A stretch of 64,000 bases of DNA from Gammaproteobacteria bacterium (GCA_024742415.1 JANSYN010000005.1:62001-126000); one strand, 5' to 3'; positions 15,778-26,499 are shown, counted from the stretch's first letter. Notes: a model not told the origin generated them from the letters alone. Numbers and translations are program-made.

Positions 15778-18153
15778 ATGGGAACCAAAACCTTCCAACT
15801 TTCCGCGCTATCAGCCGCCATCGCGTCGACTCTGATGACAGGTACCATTCCTGCGCTCGCACAAGCGCCAGCACTGCTAGAGGAAGTCATCGTAACCGCA
15901 ACCCGCCGTTCTGAATCGATTCAGGACATCCCGATCAACATCACGGCATTGAGCGCCGACCTTATCGCGCGTGAGCGCTTGCAGGACCTTACCGATATTG
16001 CACGCCGCGTGCCGGGCATGACGGTTATCGACCAGGGCTCACGTTCGGCGGATGTCATCACCGTTCGAGGCCTGAATGTCGACGCCATACAGCCAACCGA
16101 TGGCGACAATGACGGTGGCGACAGCGTGGGAACCTACATCGGCGAGATTCCGTTCTACGTTGACCTGCGCCTGAACGACATGGAGCGTCTTGAGGTTCTG
16201 ATTGGCCCCCAGGGTACACTGTATGGCGCGGGCACACTGACCGGCGCTGTGCGCTACATGCCCAACCGCCCCCAGAGCGACGAGTTTACCGTGCAGGCGC
16301 GGGGTGATGTCTTCGACCTGTCACAGTCCAGCGACCTCGGCTACGAAGGCGGCGTCACGGTCAACGTACCAATTATCGAAAACACATTCGCCGTCAGGGC
16401 CTCGCTGGACTACTACGATGACCCCGGCTTTATTGACTACAACTTTCTGGTTCGAGAGCCCGGTGTGTCTCGCCCCCAGCCCGACTTCACCAACCCGGAT
16501 GACGTTAACGCCAATCTGACGCGGCGCGCGGATGCCAATGACGAGCAGGTGCTGTCAGGCCGCCTTGGTGCGCGTTATACCACCGACATGATCGATGCCA
16601 ACCTGACCTACTACTATCAGGACAGCGAGAGCGGAGCACGCCAGATCAATCATCAGGCGGCATTTGGTACGGGCAAATACGAAGCGGCACACCGCTACCT
16701 GGAGCCCCTGGAGCGCGAAAACGAATTACTTGCGCTGGAGATCGTCGCAGACCTGGGCTTCGCGGAGCTGACCTCGGCGACGGGCTTCTCCAAGTACGAG
16801 GAAGAAGGGCAGCGCGACCAGAGCGATCTGCTACTGAATTTTGAGTACGGCTATGAAACCTTCCCCAGTTTTGCAGCCTTTACCCGCGATACTGCCGAAG
16901 AGGAAGCCATCACCCAGGAATTGCGCCTGGTATCGACCAGCGAAGGCCCCCTGTCATGGATCGTTGGTGCGTTCTACAACGAGTTCCAGCTGGACAGCCT
17001 GAGCCAGGAATTCACGCCCGGCTTTGACCAATGGGCGGTAGACAACCTGGGCGGCGTGCAATTGCGCCCCGACGCACTTGAATACTATGAAGTGCGTGAA
17101 CAGGAAACAACCGAGATGGCCCTCTTTGGCGAACTGGGCTATGACATCACCGATGCCTGGTCTGTCACTATCGGCGCGCGCTGGTTCAAGTTCGAAGACG
17201 AGCAAAGCGGCGGCTTTGCCCTGCCCCTGTCAGACACCGTTTTTGGCGGCGCCCCGCAGGACCTCATCGACGTCGCGCTGGATGAAAACAAGGTCGATGA
17301 CGATGACATGATCTTCAAACTCAATACCTCGTACCAGATCAACGATGACGTCATGGCCTACTTCACCGTCAGCGAGGGCTATCGCCTGGGTGGTTTGAAC
17401 TCGGTTCCCGAGTGTCCGCCCAATCCGGATCCGAATGAGCAGAACGTGTGTGCGTTGCCTGATGAAGTTCTCATCAAGTCAGACACGACCACCAACTACG
17501 AGTTTGGTATGCGCACGCAGTTCAATGACAACCTGCTCATCAACGGTTCGGTGTACTTCATTGACTGGGAAGATGTACAGGTCGCCAGCGTTACTGCGAA
17601 TGGCGATATCCCCATCACCTCCAACGGCGGCTCCGCTGAAAGCTATGGTGTTGAACTGGCCTCTCGCTATTACATCACCCCTGAGCTTTCAATCGCTGCG
17701 ACGTACGCCTATAACAAGGCCGAGCTGACCGAGGACGCACCCGGGCTGGTAGACGGCGAGGATGCATTTGACGGCGACCGCCTGCCTGGCTCACCAGAGC
17801 ACCAGTACTTCCTGTCGGCCAACTACTCGATGCCCATGGACAACGGTGCAAGCCTGGATTTTGACTGGTCCATGACCGGTCAAAGCGATGTCATTACCAA
17901 GGTCGGAGAGCGCGCTAACGGCGAATCCCTGGACGGCTACATCCTGCACAACGTGTCCGCCTCGTGGATAGAAGACAGTTACACCGTGAGCCTGTACGCC
18001 GACAACCTGTTCGACGAGTTCGCGGAAACCGGCGTGCGCCGCGACCGCAGCTTCATACGAGCAGTGGATCAGTTTGACCTGCGACGCTACTACAACGACG
18101 TGTTGCGTCCCCGCCAGGTGGGCCTGCGTTTCGTTTACAACTTCGCAAACTAA
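15778..18153 (+). CDS. TonB-dependent outer membrane receptor
   Basis: At 791 residues, it begins with a signal peptide (about 1-29, ending PALAQA), then a TonB box EEVIVTATRR at 35-44, a plug domain (about 46-165, with VRGL and GPQGTLYGAGTLTGAVR) and a 22-strand barrel of alternating aromatic and polar strands to the end. Such receptors take up large substrates such as siderophores, cobalamin, oligosaccharides or other nutrients with energy from TonB-ExbBD. The substrate cannot be read from sequence; the subtype resembles the large expanded set of receptors in marine gammaproteobacteria and sphingomonads. It is followed by an intrinsic terminator and then by a TPR-sulfotransferase. The TonB-like gene at 34293 could serve it. 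Confidence 0.92.
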   Translation: MGTKTFQLSALSAAIASTLMTGTIPALAQAPALLEEVIVTATRRSESIQDIPINITALSADLIARERLQDLTDIARRVPGMTVIDQGSRSADVITVRGLNVDAIQPTDGDNDGGDSVGTYIGEIPFYVDLRLNDMERLEVLIGPQGTLYGAGTLTGAVRYMPNRPQSDEFTVQARGDVFDLSQSSDLGYEGGVTVNVPIIENTFAVRASLDYYDDPGFIDYNFLVREPGVSRPQPDFTNPDDVNANLTRRADANDEQVLSGRLGARYTTDMIDANLTYYYQDSESGARQINHQAAFGTGKYEAAHRYLEPLERENELLALEIVADLGFAELTSATGFSKYEEEGQRDQSDLLLNFEYGYETFPSFAAFTRDTAEEEAITQELRLVSTSEGPLSWIVGAFYNEFQLDSLSQEFTPGFDQWAVDNLGGVQLRPDALEYYEVREQETTEMALFGELGYDITDAWSVTIGARWFKFEDEQSGGFALPLSDTVFGGAPQDLIDVALDENKVDDDDMIFKLNTSYQINDDVMAYFTVSEGYRLGGLNSVPECPPNPDPNEQNVCALPDEVLIKSDTTTNYEFGMRTQFNDNLLINGSVYFIDWEDVQVASVTANGDIPITSNGGSAESYGVELASRYYITPELSIAATYAYNKAELTEDAPGLVDGEDAFDGDRLPGSPEHQYFLSANYSMPMDNGASLDFDWSMTGQSDVITKVGERANGESLDGYILHNVSASWIEDSYTVSLYADNLFDEFAETGVRRDRSFIRAVDQFDLRRYYNDVLRPRQVGLRFVYNFAN

Positions 18154-18170
18154 ACCTTCGCAAGTCGTAG

Positions 18171-18196
18171 AAAGGGCGCCCATGGCGCCCTTTTTT
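18171..18196 (+). terminator. Rho-independent terminator after the TonB receptor gene
   Basis: GGGCGCC (18174-18180), loop CAT, GGCGCCC (18184-18190), then six T. The arms are perfect, and flanking AAA/TTT extends the stem. It lies 18 bases after the receptor stop, so the sulfotransferase gene downstream probably has its own promoter or depends on read-through. Confidence 0.92.
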
Positions 18197-18300
18197 CTTG
18201 CCGGGCGTACTCTGGGCACAACCATTCGCGCATCACGCTCAATACAACTGACGCGCCAGACTATCGCCGGCAGTATGAGTCGCCCTACAATGGCGCGGTA

Positions 18301-19926
18301 ATGGCAGCATCACAGCAACAGATCACCACCTGGCACAGTCAGGCCGTCGCCGCCCTCAAGCAGGGGAAAGGCCGCGAGGCCCATCAACTGTGCCTGGCAA
18401 TCCTGCGCGAGAACCCACAGCATGCCGACGCGTGGTTTCTGTGCGGTGTAATTGCAGGGCAAAACGGCCAGACCGCCAAGGCTATTGAAATACTGGGCAA
18501 AGCGGTTCGGCTCGACAGCCAGCAACCTGAATACCTTGCCGAGCTGGGTAAGCACCTGTTTGCCAGCGGCGAGCACCGGGCCGCACTGGAAACCGCCCAT
18601 CGTGCTTGTGCGCTTGAACCACGCGATATCCCCACACTCAACACCCTCGGCACATTGCTCAGCCATTGCGGTGAACACGACATCGCGGTCCAGTGCTTCC
18701 GCAGTGCAGTGCATGCGCTGCCAGACCGCAAGACTGATGGTCGCGGTTTCTCGAGCGAGTTTCGCAGCGAGTTGCTGTTTAACTTCGCGGCGTCTTTGCA
18801 CTTTGCGGGCGATTTCACCGGCGCTGAAGCGGCCTATGAATCAGCCATCGCTTTGCAACCGGCCCTGTTCAAGGCGCACTCAGCGCTCGCTACCCTGCGC
18901 AAACAAACACCCCAGCGCAATCATCTCGATCGACTAAAAGCACTGCAATCGAGCGTGACAACAGCAGCGGACCAACTCCACCTTGGCCACGCTATGGCCA
19001 AAGAGCTGGAGGACCTGGAAGACTATTCCTCAGCGTTCCAATCGCTGCTGTGGGCGAAAGAACGACAGGCGGCAAAAACCGGCTACAACAGCGCAGACGA
19101 TGCCGCATTGTTCGCAACGGCCAGGGCAGCAGGGCGCGTTGGCAACGCGGAGGCCACTGACGCCACCGGCTGTGGCAGCAAAGAACCGATCTTTATCGTT
19201 GGCCTGCCGCGCACCGGTACAACACTCATCGAACAGATACTGGGCAGCCACCCGGATATCTTTGCAGCCGGTGAGTTACAGAATTTTCCCGCCCAGGTGA
19301 AGCGGCTCACGGCGACCACTTCACCGGATAATCTCGACATCGAGACGCTGCAGGCAGCAGAGCATCTCGACATGGCGCAACTGGGCGATCAATACGTTGC
19401 GAGCACGCGCCCACGAACCGGGCATACGCCTCATTTTACCGACAAACTGCCGCTGAATTTCATGTACGTTGGCCTGATCAGGCGCGCGCTGCCCAATGCA
19501 AAAATCGTTTGCCTGCAGCGCGATCCTATGGACGCCTGCCTGAGTAACTTTCGCCAGCTGTTTGCCACCAACTTTCGTTACTACTTCTACAACCTGGATA
19601 TTCTTGACTGCGGCCGCTACTACATCGAATTCGATCGTCTGATGCAGCACTGGCAGCGCACACTGCCGGGCGCTGTTTATCACTTACAGTACGAGCGTCT
19701 GGTCAGCGAACCTGAAACGCAAATTCGCGCACTGCTGGAATACTGCGACCTCCCCTGGGAAGAGGCCTGCCTGAATTTCAACCAGCGCAAGGGCAGTGTC
19801 GCCACGCCCAGCGCCGTGCAGGTCAGGAGCGGTATCTATACCGGGGCCATTGCGCGGTGGCGTCACTATGCCGATGAGCTGCAACCACTGTATGCACTGC
19901 TCAAGGCCAACGGCTACTACCGCTGA
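18301..19926 (+). CDS. TPR-repeat sulfotransferase family protein
   Basis: A 541-residue protein. The N-terminal half (about 10-260) is made of tetratricopeptide-like helical repeats (for example AWFLCGVIAGQNGQTAKAIEILGKAV). The C-terminal half is a PAPS-dependent sulfotransferase fold: the 5'-phosphosulfate loop is VGLPRTGTTLIEQILGSHP (about 300-318) and the 3'-phosphate motif is CLQRDPMDACLSNF (about 404-417). It would move sulfate from PAPS to an unknown acceptor, with the TPR part binding a protein or peptide partner. No signal peptide is seen. Genes of this type often sit beside TonB receptors in marine proteobacteria, which suggests a shared substrate, but this is inference. ATG at 18301 has a poor ribosome-binding site; the start is not certain. 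Confidence 0.85.
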   Translation: MAASQQQITTWHSQAVAALKQGKGREAHQLCLAILRENPQHADAWFLCGVIAGQNGQTAKAIEILGKAVRLDSQQPEYLAELGKHLFASGEHRAALETAHRACALEPRDIPTLNTLGTLLSHCGEHDIAVQCFRSAVHALPDRKTDGRGFSSEFRSELLFNFAASLHFAGDFTGAEAAYESAIALQPALFKAHSALATLRKQTPQRNHLDRLKALQSSVTTAADQLHLGHAMAKELEDLEDYSSAFQSLLWAKERQAAKTGYNSADDAALFATARAAGRVGNAEATDATGCGSKEPIFIVGLPRTGTTLIEQILGSHPDIFAAGELQNFPAQVKRLTATTSPDNLDIETLQAAEHLDMAQLGDQYVASTRPRTGHTPHFTDKLPLNFMYVGLIRRALPNAKIVCLQRDPMDACLSNFRQLFATNFRYYFYNLDILDCGRYYIEFDRLMQHWQRTLPGAVYHLQYERLVSEPETQIRALLEYCDLPWEEACLNFNQRKGSVATPSAVQVRSGIYTGAIARWRHYADELQPLYALLKANGYYR

Positions 19927-19927
19927 G

Positions 19928-20884
19928 TCACCGACACTCGAAAACGCCGCGCTCAACCAGATACCCGGCAACCAGGTTGAGATAGTGCGCGCGGGTTGCC
20001 GGCGTCTCGTTAGCCAACTGGTGCCCCGCGCCCTCGATCATCTCCACCGCCGCACCGGGAAACAATTGCGCCATAAACTCGAGGTTGTAGCGCCAGTCAA
20101 CCGTGAGATCCCGATCCCCCTGAACGATAAGTGCCGTGCCGACACCCAGATCTTCGCGCGGCAGCTCCTTGAGCCAGCGGCGCAAGGCAGACACCCACGC
20201 CAGTGGTACCTCGTGGCACTGCAAAGGGTCGGTACGAACAAAGTCGAGGAACTGCAGATTGCCCGTATTTTCGGCAAAGGTGCGCGGAATACTTCTGACA
20301 AAGGAGCGCAGCAAGGTATGGGCAACGCGCACACCGTTCCAACCCGCAGGCCTTACCAGCGGTGCCAACAACACCGTTGCGGCAAACGGCCAGGGGCTAC
20401 CAGAAGAAATGCGCGCATACTCCACGATCGCCGCGCCACCTGTGCTCTGCGCCATGGCAACAAGCGGCAGTTGCGGCAACCATACTCGCTGCAATACGGC
20501 ATCTATGGCCCGGCCATAATCAGAAAAATCATGAATGACGGCCGGAGCGCCCGTCGATAAGCCATGACCCGGCAGATCAAAAATAACGACGTTACACCGA
20601 TTAGCCAGACCCCACTCAACGAGGTGGCCAAAGAGCCCGGTATGATCGTAGTAGCCATGAACAATCAACAGATTGGCCTGCGCGTCCGGTTGGCGCCAAC
20701 AGTGCAGTGCCAGGCGGAAGCCACCTGACTCTACATAGCCAACAAGATGCTCAAGCGCTGGAAAGCGCTCAGTGAAGTTTATGCCGTAGAACCGGCAGAA
20801 CGCGTGCATCTCCTGGGAGGGCCTGGCTCCCTCGCCAAACGGAGGGAGCTGGTAGCGCAGGATACGCAGTTGCTCCGGCGACAA
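19928..20884 (-). CDS. Alpha/beta hydrolase (serine hydrolase family)
   Basis: A 318-residue alpha/beta-hydrolase-fold protein. The oxyanion-side motif is LLIVHGYYDHTGLF (about 72-85), FDLPGHGLS lies at 102-110, the nucleophile elbow is MAQSTGG with Ser147 (a variant of GxSxG with Ala first), the acid is likely the Asp in GDRDLTVDW, and the His is in GAGHQLANE. This resembles the monoacylglycerol lipase/lysophospholipase group. The substrate is unknown. It lies 12 bases after the fba stop on the same strand, so it may ride at the end of the tkt-epd-pgk-fba operon. The start is uncertain: TTG at 20884 gives the longest form, and the first ATG would trim 25 residues. Confidence 0.8.
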   Translation of the reverse strand: MSPEQLRILRYQLPPFGEGARPSQEMHAFCRFYGINFTERFPALEHLVGYVESGGFRLALHCWRQPDAQANLLIVHGYYDHTGLFGHLVEWGLANRCNVVIFDLPGHGLSTGAPAVIHDFSDYGRAIDAVLQRVWLPQLPLVAMAQSTGGAAIVEYARISSGSPWPFAATVLLAPLVRPAGWNGVRVAHTLLRSFVRSIPRTFAENTGNLQFLDFVRTDPLQCHEVPLAWVSALRRWLKELPREDLGVGTALIVQGDRDLTVDWRYNLEFMAQLFPGAAVEMIEGAGHQLANETPATRAHYLNLVAGYLVERGVFECR

Positions 20885-20896
20885 TCTCTGTACTCT

Positions 20897-21961
20897 TTAG
20901 TTGATGTGAGGCTTCAGCTCACCTGCTTCGTAGGACTGGTACATCGCTTCCAGCGTGCGCACTTTGATCTTGTCAGCGTTGCCGGCGGTGCCAAAGGCTT
21001 CGTAGCGCGCAATACAGATGTCCTTCATTGCGGTAATGGTGTGGGCAAGGTACTTGCGCGGGTCAAACTCAGCAGGGTTCTGCGCGAGAAACCGGCGAAT
21101 TGCACCCGTGGAAGCAAGGCGCAGATCGGTATCGATATTGACCTTGCGCACGCCATGTTTAATGCCTTCCTGGATCTGCTCAACCGGCACCCCGTAGGTC
21201 TCGGGAATATTGCCGCCGAACTCATTGATAATCGCCAGCCACTCCTGGGGCACTGACGAGGAACCGTGCATGACCAGGTGCGTATTGGGAATACGCGCGT
21301 TGATCGCCTTGATGCGGTCAATCGCAAGAATGTCGCCCGTGGGTGGGCGCGTGAACTTGTAGGCGCCATGACTGGTGCCGCAGGCAATGGCCAGCGCATC
21401 AACTTCAGTTGCCTTGACAAAGTCTGCGGCTTCTTCCGGATCAGTGAGCATCTGGTCGTGCGTCAACGTGCCTTCAGCGCCGATGCCATCTTCTTCACCG
21501 GCCTCGCCCGTTTCCAGTGAACCCAGACAGCCAAGTTCACCTTCAACAGATACTCCGCAGGCGTGAGCCATCTCAACGGCCTGGCGCGTAACCGCAACAT
21601 TGTAGTCGTAGTCCATGGGGGTTTTGCCGTCGGGGCCCAGTGACCCGTCCATCATGACCGAACTGAAACCGAGCTGGATGGAGCGCTGGCACACTGCCGG
21701 CGTTACCCCGTGGTCCTGATGCACCACCACAGGAATGTGTGGAAACTCATTCATGGCCGCGTCCATCATCGCTTTGAGGAACGGGGCGCCGGCGTATTTA
21801 CGCGCGCCGGCAGATGCCTGCATGATGACGGGTGAGTTCGTCTCGCTGGCCGCTTCCATAATGGCTCGCGTTTGCTCGAGGTTATTGACGTTAAATGCCG
21901 GTACGCCGTAGCCGTTTTCGGCGGCATGATCCAGAAGTTGCCGCATGCTGATTAATGCCAT
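20897..21961 (-). CDS. fba: Fructose-bisphosphate aldolase, class II
   Basis: A 354-residue zinc aldolase that splits or joins fructose 1,6-bisphosphate with DHAP and glyceraldehyde 3-phosphate. [11 protein letters not shown] (about 77-87) carries the catalytic Asp and zinc-binding His, and a second zinc His lies in TSHGAYKF (about 195-202). The MHGSSSVP loop (about 235-242) and NIDTDLR (about 274-280) bind phosphate and ketose. The length and the [10 protein letters not shown] stretch match the long class IIA/Calvin-cycle-type enzymes of Pseudomonas. It is last of the tkt-epd-pgk-fba set, 34 bases after pgk. Confidence 0.96.
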   Translation of the reverse strand: MALISMRQLLDHAAENGYGVPAFNVNNLEQTRAIMEAASETNSPVIMQASAGARKYAGAPFLKAMMDAAMNEFPHIPVVVHQDHGVTPAVCQRSIQLGFSSVMMDGSLGPDGKTPMDYDYNVAVTRQAVEMAHACGVSVEGELGCLGSLETGEAGEEDGIGAEGTLTHDQMLTDPEEAADFVKATEVDALAIACGTSHGAYKFTRPPTGDILAIDRIKAINARIPNTHLVMHGSSSVPQEWLAIINEFGGNIPETYGVPVEQIQEGIKHGVRKVNIDTDLRLASTGAIRRFLAQNPAEFDPRKYLAHTITAMKDICIARYEAFGTAGNADKIKVRTLEAMYQSYEAGELKPHIN

Positions 21962-21995
21962 GAGAAATATCCTTTATGAGTGACTGCCAGACCCG

Positions 21996-23174
21996 CTAGT
22001 GGGGACCTTTCCCCTTACGCTGCTCCAGTACTGCTACAGCGGGTAGGGTTTTTCCTTCAACGTATTCCAGAAACGCTCCGCCGCCGGTCGATATGTAGGA
22101 AACCTTATCTGCGATGTCGTACTTGTCAATGGCTGCCAGCGTATCACCCCCACCGGCAAGAGAAAACGCGGCGCTTTGCGCAATCGCATGCGCCAGTGCC
22201 TCGGTGCCGCCGGCAAACTGGTCAAACTCAAACACACCGACCGGACCATTCCACAGTATCGTGCCTGCTGCGGCGACCAGTTCTGCAATCTGTTGGGCTG
22301 ACTGGGGGCCGATATCGAAAATCATATCGTCTTCAAGAACGGCGTCTGCGCTTTTCAGCTCGGCCGCTGCATCTTCTGCAAAAGCCTTGCCGGTCACTAC
22401 GTCGGTGGGTAGCGGTATATGGGTTTTTGCCATCAGCGCCCTGGACTGTTCGATCAGGTCATGTTCACACAGTGACTTGCCCACTGGCTTTCCCGCTGCC
22501 GCGAGGAAGGTATTGGCGATGCCGCCGCCCACGATCAACTGATCGACTTTTTCGGACAAGGCTTCCAGTACGGTCAGCTTCGTTGAGACCTTCGAGCCGC
22601 CAACGATGGCCAGCATGGGTCGCGCCGGGTTGCTCAGCGCCTGCTCCAGGGCTCGCAGTTCACCTTCCAGTAGCGGCCCGGCGCAGGCAACTGGCGCAAA
22701 GCGCGCAACACCATGCGTAGACGCCTGTGCCCGGTGGGCCGTGCCAAAGGCATCCATCACAAACACGTCGCACAGCCCCGCATAGGCGCGCGCCAGGGCC
22801 TCGTCATCGCTCTTTTCGCCGGGATTGAAACGCACGTTTTCGATCAGGGCGACTTCACCATCGTGCAAATCAACACCAGGGCGCCAGTCCTGCACAAGCG
22901 TCACCGACTGGCCAAGCAATTGAGCCAGGTGCGTGGCAACCGGGGCCAGTGAAAACTGCTCGTCGAACTCTCCCTCTACGGGGCGTCCCAGGTGGGACAT
23001 CAGTATGACCTTCGCACCGGCAGCCACCGCGCGTTGGATGGTCGGCAGGGCCGCACGTATTCGCGCGTCCGAGACGACCTCGCCATACTTGACGGGTACG
23101 TTAAGATCTTCACGGATCAGCACGCGCTTGCCTGACAATTCAAGGTCGGACATCAGGTCAACGTTTAGTGTCAT
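21996..23174 (-). CDS. pgk: Phosphoglycerate kinase
   Basis: A 392-residue enzyme transferring phosphate from 1,3-bisphosphoglycerate to ADP. ATG at 23174 follows AAGGAGAA, nine bases upstream, and gives [20 protein letters not shown]; the open frame continues about 37 codons upstream, where it overlaps epd, and that part has no family resemblance. The substrate motif [19 protein letters not shown] (about 20-38), LSHLGRP (about 61-67), the nucleotide-site VGGSKVSTK, and GGGDTLAAI near the end (about 359-367) are all intact. It lies 53 bases after epd and upstream of fba. Confidence 0.97.
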   Translation of the reverse strand: MTLNVDLMSDLELSGKRVLIREDLNVPVKYGEVVSDARIRAALPTIQRAVAAGAKVILMSHLGRPVEGEFDEQFSLAPVATHLAQLLGQSVTLVQDWRPGVDLHDGEVALIENVRFNPGEKSDDEALARAYAGLCDVFVMDAFGTAHRAQASTHGVARFAPVACAGPLLEGELRALEQALSNPARPMLAIVGGSKVSTKLTVLEALSEKVDQLIVGGGIANTFLAAAGKPVGKSLCEHDLIEQSRALMAKTHIPLPTDVVTGKAFAEDAAAELKSADAVLEDDMIFDIGPQSAQQIAELVAAAGTILWNGPVGVFEFDQFAGGTEALAHAIAQSAAFSLAGGGDTLAAIDKYDIADKVSYISTGGGAFLEYVEGKTLPAVAVLEQRKGKGPH

Positions 23175-23227
23175 AGCCAGCGTTCTCCTTCTGCTATTGT
23201 TGCCAGCATCGCCTCGCGGCATCCAGG

Positions 23228-24241
23228 CTAGGGCTGCGCCTGCCAGTAACGCGCTACATCGAGCATGCGATTGGCATAACCCCATTCATTATCAAACCAG
23301 GTAAGCACCTTGACCATACGCTTGCCACTGACACGTGTCTGGCTGGCGTCCACAATGCTTGAGCGCGGGTCATGATTGAAATCACAGGATGCCAGAAGCT
23401 CCTCGGTGTAGCCAAGCACGCCATTGAAACGAGACTGTGACGCATCTCGCAAAATACGGTTCACGGCAGCAGTGTCGGTGTCTTTGGCGGTTTGGATGGT
23501 CAGGTCCAGCAAGGACACGTTCAGTGTAGGCACACGGAGCGCCTGGGCGCTGAAGCGACCGGCCATGTCCGGCAAAATGCGCTCTACACCACGTGCCAGT
23601 TCGGTATCCACCGGGATGATGGATCCAAACGCCGCGCGCGTCTTGCGCAAATCAGTGTGGTGGTAGGCGTCAAGTACTGGCTGGTCATTCATCGCGGAGT
23701 GTATTGTGGTGATCGTACCCGTCTCGATACCCAATGCATCATCCAGTGCGGCAATTACCGGCACAATGGCGTTTGTGGTGCACGATGCATTGGATACTAT
23801 CTGGTGCGCTGCGGTTAACGCCGCGTGATTGACGCCAAAGACCACCGTGGTATCAACGTCCGCCTGCGCCGGCTGGGAAAACAACACACGCCGCGCGCCC
23901 TGCTGCAGGTGCTGTTCTGCGGTGGCCCTGTCCGAGAAAGCGCCGGTGCACTCCAGGACGATATCGACATCGAGATCACCCCAGGGCAGGTCACTGATAC
24001 TTTCGCTGTTGGACAGCGCGATCACGTCACTGGCAACGCGCAGCTCCCGCTCGTTACCGTCAAGCGCCACGGGAAACCTGCCGTGTGTGGAGTCATAGCG
24101 ACTCAGGTGCAGCACAGTGCGCGCATCCGCCAACTCATTGATCGCGACGATACTGACTTCGCGCTTTAACGGACTTTCATAGAGCGCGCGCAGGATGCTG
24201 CGACCTATACGGCCATAGCCATTGATTGCTAGTCGCAACAC
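23228..24241 (-). CDS. epd: Erythrose-4-phosphate dehydrogenase / GAPDH-family enzyme (Epd)
   Basis: A 337-residue enzyme of the glyceraldehyde-3-phosphate dehydrogenase family. The NAD motif [14 protein letters not shown] is at 7-20, the catalytic Cys154 in [12 protein letters not shown], and His181 in [11 protein letters not shown]. The sequences [21 protein letters not shown] and [20 protein letters not shown] are closer to Epd of E. coli and Pseudomonas than to glycolytic GapA. Epd oxidises erythrose 4-phosphate toward pyridoxal phosphate synthesis. Gene order tkt-epd-pgk-fba is also that of E. coli (epd-pgk-fba). Start is GTG at 24241 with AGGAAT upstream. If no gapA exists elsewhere, it could also serve glycolysis. 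Confidence 0.88.
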   Translation of the reverse strand: MLRLAINGYGRIGRSILRALYESPLKREVSIVAINELADARTVLHLSRYDSTHGRFPVALDGNERELRVASDVIALSNSESISDLPWGDLDVDIVLECTGAFSDRATAEQHLQQGARRVLFSQPAQADVDTTVVFGVNHAALTAAHQIVSNASCTTNAIVPVIAALDDALGIETGTITTIHSAMNDQPVLDAYHHTDLRKTRAAFGSIIPVDTELARGVERILPDMAGRFSAQALRVPTLNVSLLDLTIQTAKDTDTAAVNRILRDASQSRFNGVLGYTEELLASCDFNHDPRSSIVDASQTRVSGKRMVKVLTWFDNEWGYANRMLDVARYWQAQP

Positions 24242-24250
24242 GGGGGATTC

Positions 24251-26251
24251 CTAGAAGAGGAGGTCTTCCGCAACGGACACAACGTTCTCGGTTGTGAACC
24301 CGAAGTGGCGCATGAGCTCGGGGCCAGGGGCAGACTCTCCGAAGGTGGTCATACCAACGATGCGCCCGTCGAGCCCGACGTACTTGTACCAGAAGTCTGC
24401 ATGCAGCGCCTCCACCGCTATACGCGCCGGCACGTCGCTGGGCAAGACTGCTTCCCGGTAAGCGGCGTCCTGGGCTTCAAAGAGCTCTGCGCAGGGCATC
24501 GACACCACGCGAATACGCTTGCCCCTGGCAGTCAGCGCGGCGGCGGCTTCAACCGCCAGCTGCACTTCGGAGCCGGTAGCGATAAAAATCGCATCCGGTG
24601 TGCCATCGCATTGCACCAGTACATAGCCACCGCGCACGATGTCTTGCACCTGCGCATCGGTACGCGCCTGATGCGGCAGACCCTGGCGCGAGAAGATCAG
24701 CGATGACGGCCCATCGCGACGCTCGATGGCACTTTTCCACGCAACAGCGGATTCAACCGTGTCACAGGGGCGCCAGGTGTGCATGTTGGGTGTGGCGCGC
24801 AATGCCGTGAGCTGCTCAACCGCCTGGTGCGTCGGGCCGTCTTCGCCCAGCCCGATAGAGTCGTGGGTAAACACAAAGATACTTTGCTGTTTCATCAACG
24901 CCGACATCCGCACAGCGTTGCGCGCGTACTCCATAAATATCAGGAAGGTAGCACCGTAGTTGATAAACCCACCGTGCAGCGCGATGCCGTTCATGATCGC
25001 GGCCATACCGAACTCGCGTACGCCGTAATAGATGTAGTTGCCACTGGCGTCATCGGCCTGCACTCCCTGGGAGCCGCTCCATAGCGTCAAGTTGGAACCG
25101 GCCAGATCAGCGGAGCCGCCCAGCAGCTCTGGCAGTAATGGGCCGTACGCATTCAGGCAATTTTGCGAGGCCTTGCGCGAGGCAATAGTAGAGCCTTCTT
25201 CCTGGCATTGGCGAATATACGCATCAGCCTGTGCACTGAACGTTTCCGGCAGGTCTCCGGCAAGGCGACGGCGCAGTTCAGATGCCAGTTGCGGGTGCGC
25301 CGCTGCGTAGGCCGACATCGCCTCGTTCCAGGCGGCCTCGCGCGCGGCGCCGCGCTCCAGCGCACTCCAGCCACTATACACATCGTTGGGGATCACAAAT
25401 GGCGCATGCTCCCAACCCAGGGCGGCGCGCGTTGCCGCCACCTCGTCCTCGCCCAGGGCAGCCCCATGGCAGGCTTCGGACCCTTCCTTGTTCGGCGCCC
25501 CTTTGCCTATGATCGTCCGGCAGCAAATCAGCGTGGGCTTGCCCTGCTCGCCGCGAGCCGCCTCAATTGCGGTGCTGATCGCATCGGGGTCGTGACCATC
25601 CACGTCGCGCACCACCTGCCACCCGTAGGCCGCAAACCGCGCGGGTGTATCATCAGTAAACCAGCCCGCGACGTCACCATCGATCGAAATACCGTTGTCA
25701 TCGTAGAATACAACGAGTTTGCCCAGGCCAAGGGTTCCGGCCAGCGAGCAAACTTCGTGGGAAATACCCTCCATCAAGCAGCCATCTCCCACAAACGTGT
25801 AGGTATAGTGGTCAATCACTTCATGACCGGGGCGATTGAATTGCGCTGCCAGAACCTTCTCGGCCAAGGCCATACCCACAGCATTGCTCAGGCCCTGACC
25901 CAGGGGGCCGGTGGTGGTCTCAACGCCCGGGGTATAGCCGTACTCGGGATGGCCCGGTGTTTTCGAGTGCAGTTGCCGAAAGTTTTCGAGTTCTGACATT
26001 GGCAGGTCATAGCCGGACAGGTGCAGCAACGCGTAGATCAGCATGGAGCCATGCCCATTCGAGAGCACAAACCGGTCACGATTGGACCATTTGGGGTTCG
26101 CAGGGTTATGGCTGAGGTAGTCATTCCAAAGGACTTCGGCGATATCCGCCATGCCCATCGGGGCGCCGGGATGGCCGCTATTGGCCTTTTGGACGGCGTC
26201 CATACTGAGGACGCGAATGGCATTAGCTAGCTCTTGGCGGGGGGACGACAT
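24251..26251 (-). CDS. tkt: Transketolase
   Basis: A 666-residue thiamine-diphosphate enzyme shifting two-carbon units between sugar phosphates. The ThDP and metal motif [13 protein letters not shown] begins at about residue 154, with [11 protein letters not shown] following (about 181-191). The early His motif [16 protein letters not shown] is at about 65-80. [18 protein letters not shown] carries the catalytic His region in the pyrimidine domain (about 450-470), and the C-terminal domain ends with the usual [15 protein letters not shown]. It is the first gene of the tkt-epd-pgk-fba operon and diverges from the ArsR-methyltransferase gene across about 250 bases; the palindromic operator lies near the other gene. 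Confidence 0.97.
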   Translation of the reverse strand: MSSPRQELANAIRVLSMDAVQKANSGHPGAPMGMADIAEVLWNDYLSHNPANPKWSNRDRFVLSNGHGSMLIYALLHLSGYDLPMSELENFRQLHSKTPGHPEYGYTPGVETTTGPLGQGLSNAVGMALAEKVLAAQFNRPGHEVIDHYTYTFVGDGCLMEGISHEVCSLAGTLGLGKLVVFYDDNGISIDGDVAGWFTDDTPARFAAYGWQVVRDVDGHDPDAISTAIEAARGEQGKPTLICCRTIIGKGAPNKEGSEACHGAALGEDEVAATRAALGWEHAPFVIPNDVYSGWSALERGAAREAAWNEAMSAYAAAHPQLASELRRRLAGDLPETFSAQADAYIRQCQEEGSTIASRKASQNCLNAYGPLLPELLGGSADLAGSNLTLWSGSQGVQADDASGNYIYYGVREFGMAAIMNGIALHGGFINYGATFLIFMEYARNAVRMSALMKQQSIFVFTHDSIGLGEDGPTHQAVEQLTALRATPNMHTWRPCDTVESAVAWKSAIERRDGPSSLIFSRQGLPHQARTDAQVQDIVRGGYVLVQCDGTPDAIFIATGSEVQLAVEAAAALTARGKRIRVVSMPCAELFEAQDAAYREAVLPSDVPARIAVEALHADFWYKYVGLDGRIVGMTTFGESAPGPELMRHFGFTTENVVSVAEDLLF

Positions 26252-26447
26252 CGGGTTCTCCAGGGGATTTCAGGGGTTGGAGCGAGGCGGCGCCCCGAAC
26301 GGCGGCTATTTTCGCGTAACTGGCGTCCAACAGCAATCAAATCGGCGAAATAGGCGCTGCACAGGCGCAACAGTGAGGCGTTGGACAGCCGCTACCGTGC
26401 CGCTACGGCGGGACCGCGGCCGTGCTATCTGCGAGGGAGTTCACAAG

Positions 26448-26471
26448 CTATATCAAAATATTTTGATATAG
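26448..26471. promoter_or_regulatory. Perfect 24-bp palindromic operator before the methyl-cycle operon
   Basis: CTATATCAAAAT followed by ATTTTGATATAG is a perfect inverted repeat with no spacer. It lies 28 bases before the start codon of the ArsR-methyltransferase regulator. ArsR-family proteins bind AT-rich palindromes of this type, so autoregulation of the regulator-metK-ahcY-metF operon is the natural reading. A TTCACA at 26440-26445 overlapping its left side could be a -35 box, which would make binding repressive. Control of the divergent tkt (about 200 bases away) is less likely. Confidence 0.75.
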
Positions 26472-26499
26472 ATTAGGGGCCCTGCTAGACTTCCGCCCC

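Noticed and set aside
23228-24241. Calling this gene glycolytic gapA
   Set aside because: The MNDQP and FNHDP stretches and the tkt-epd-pgk context fit Epd better, though dual use cannot be excluded.
25163-25996. 277-codon plus-strand frame opposite tkt
   Set aside because: Antisense shadow of a fully conserved transketolase in high-GC DNA; no protein-like hydropathy or motif.
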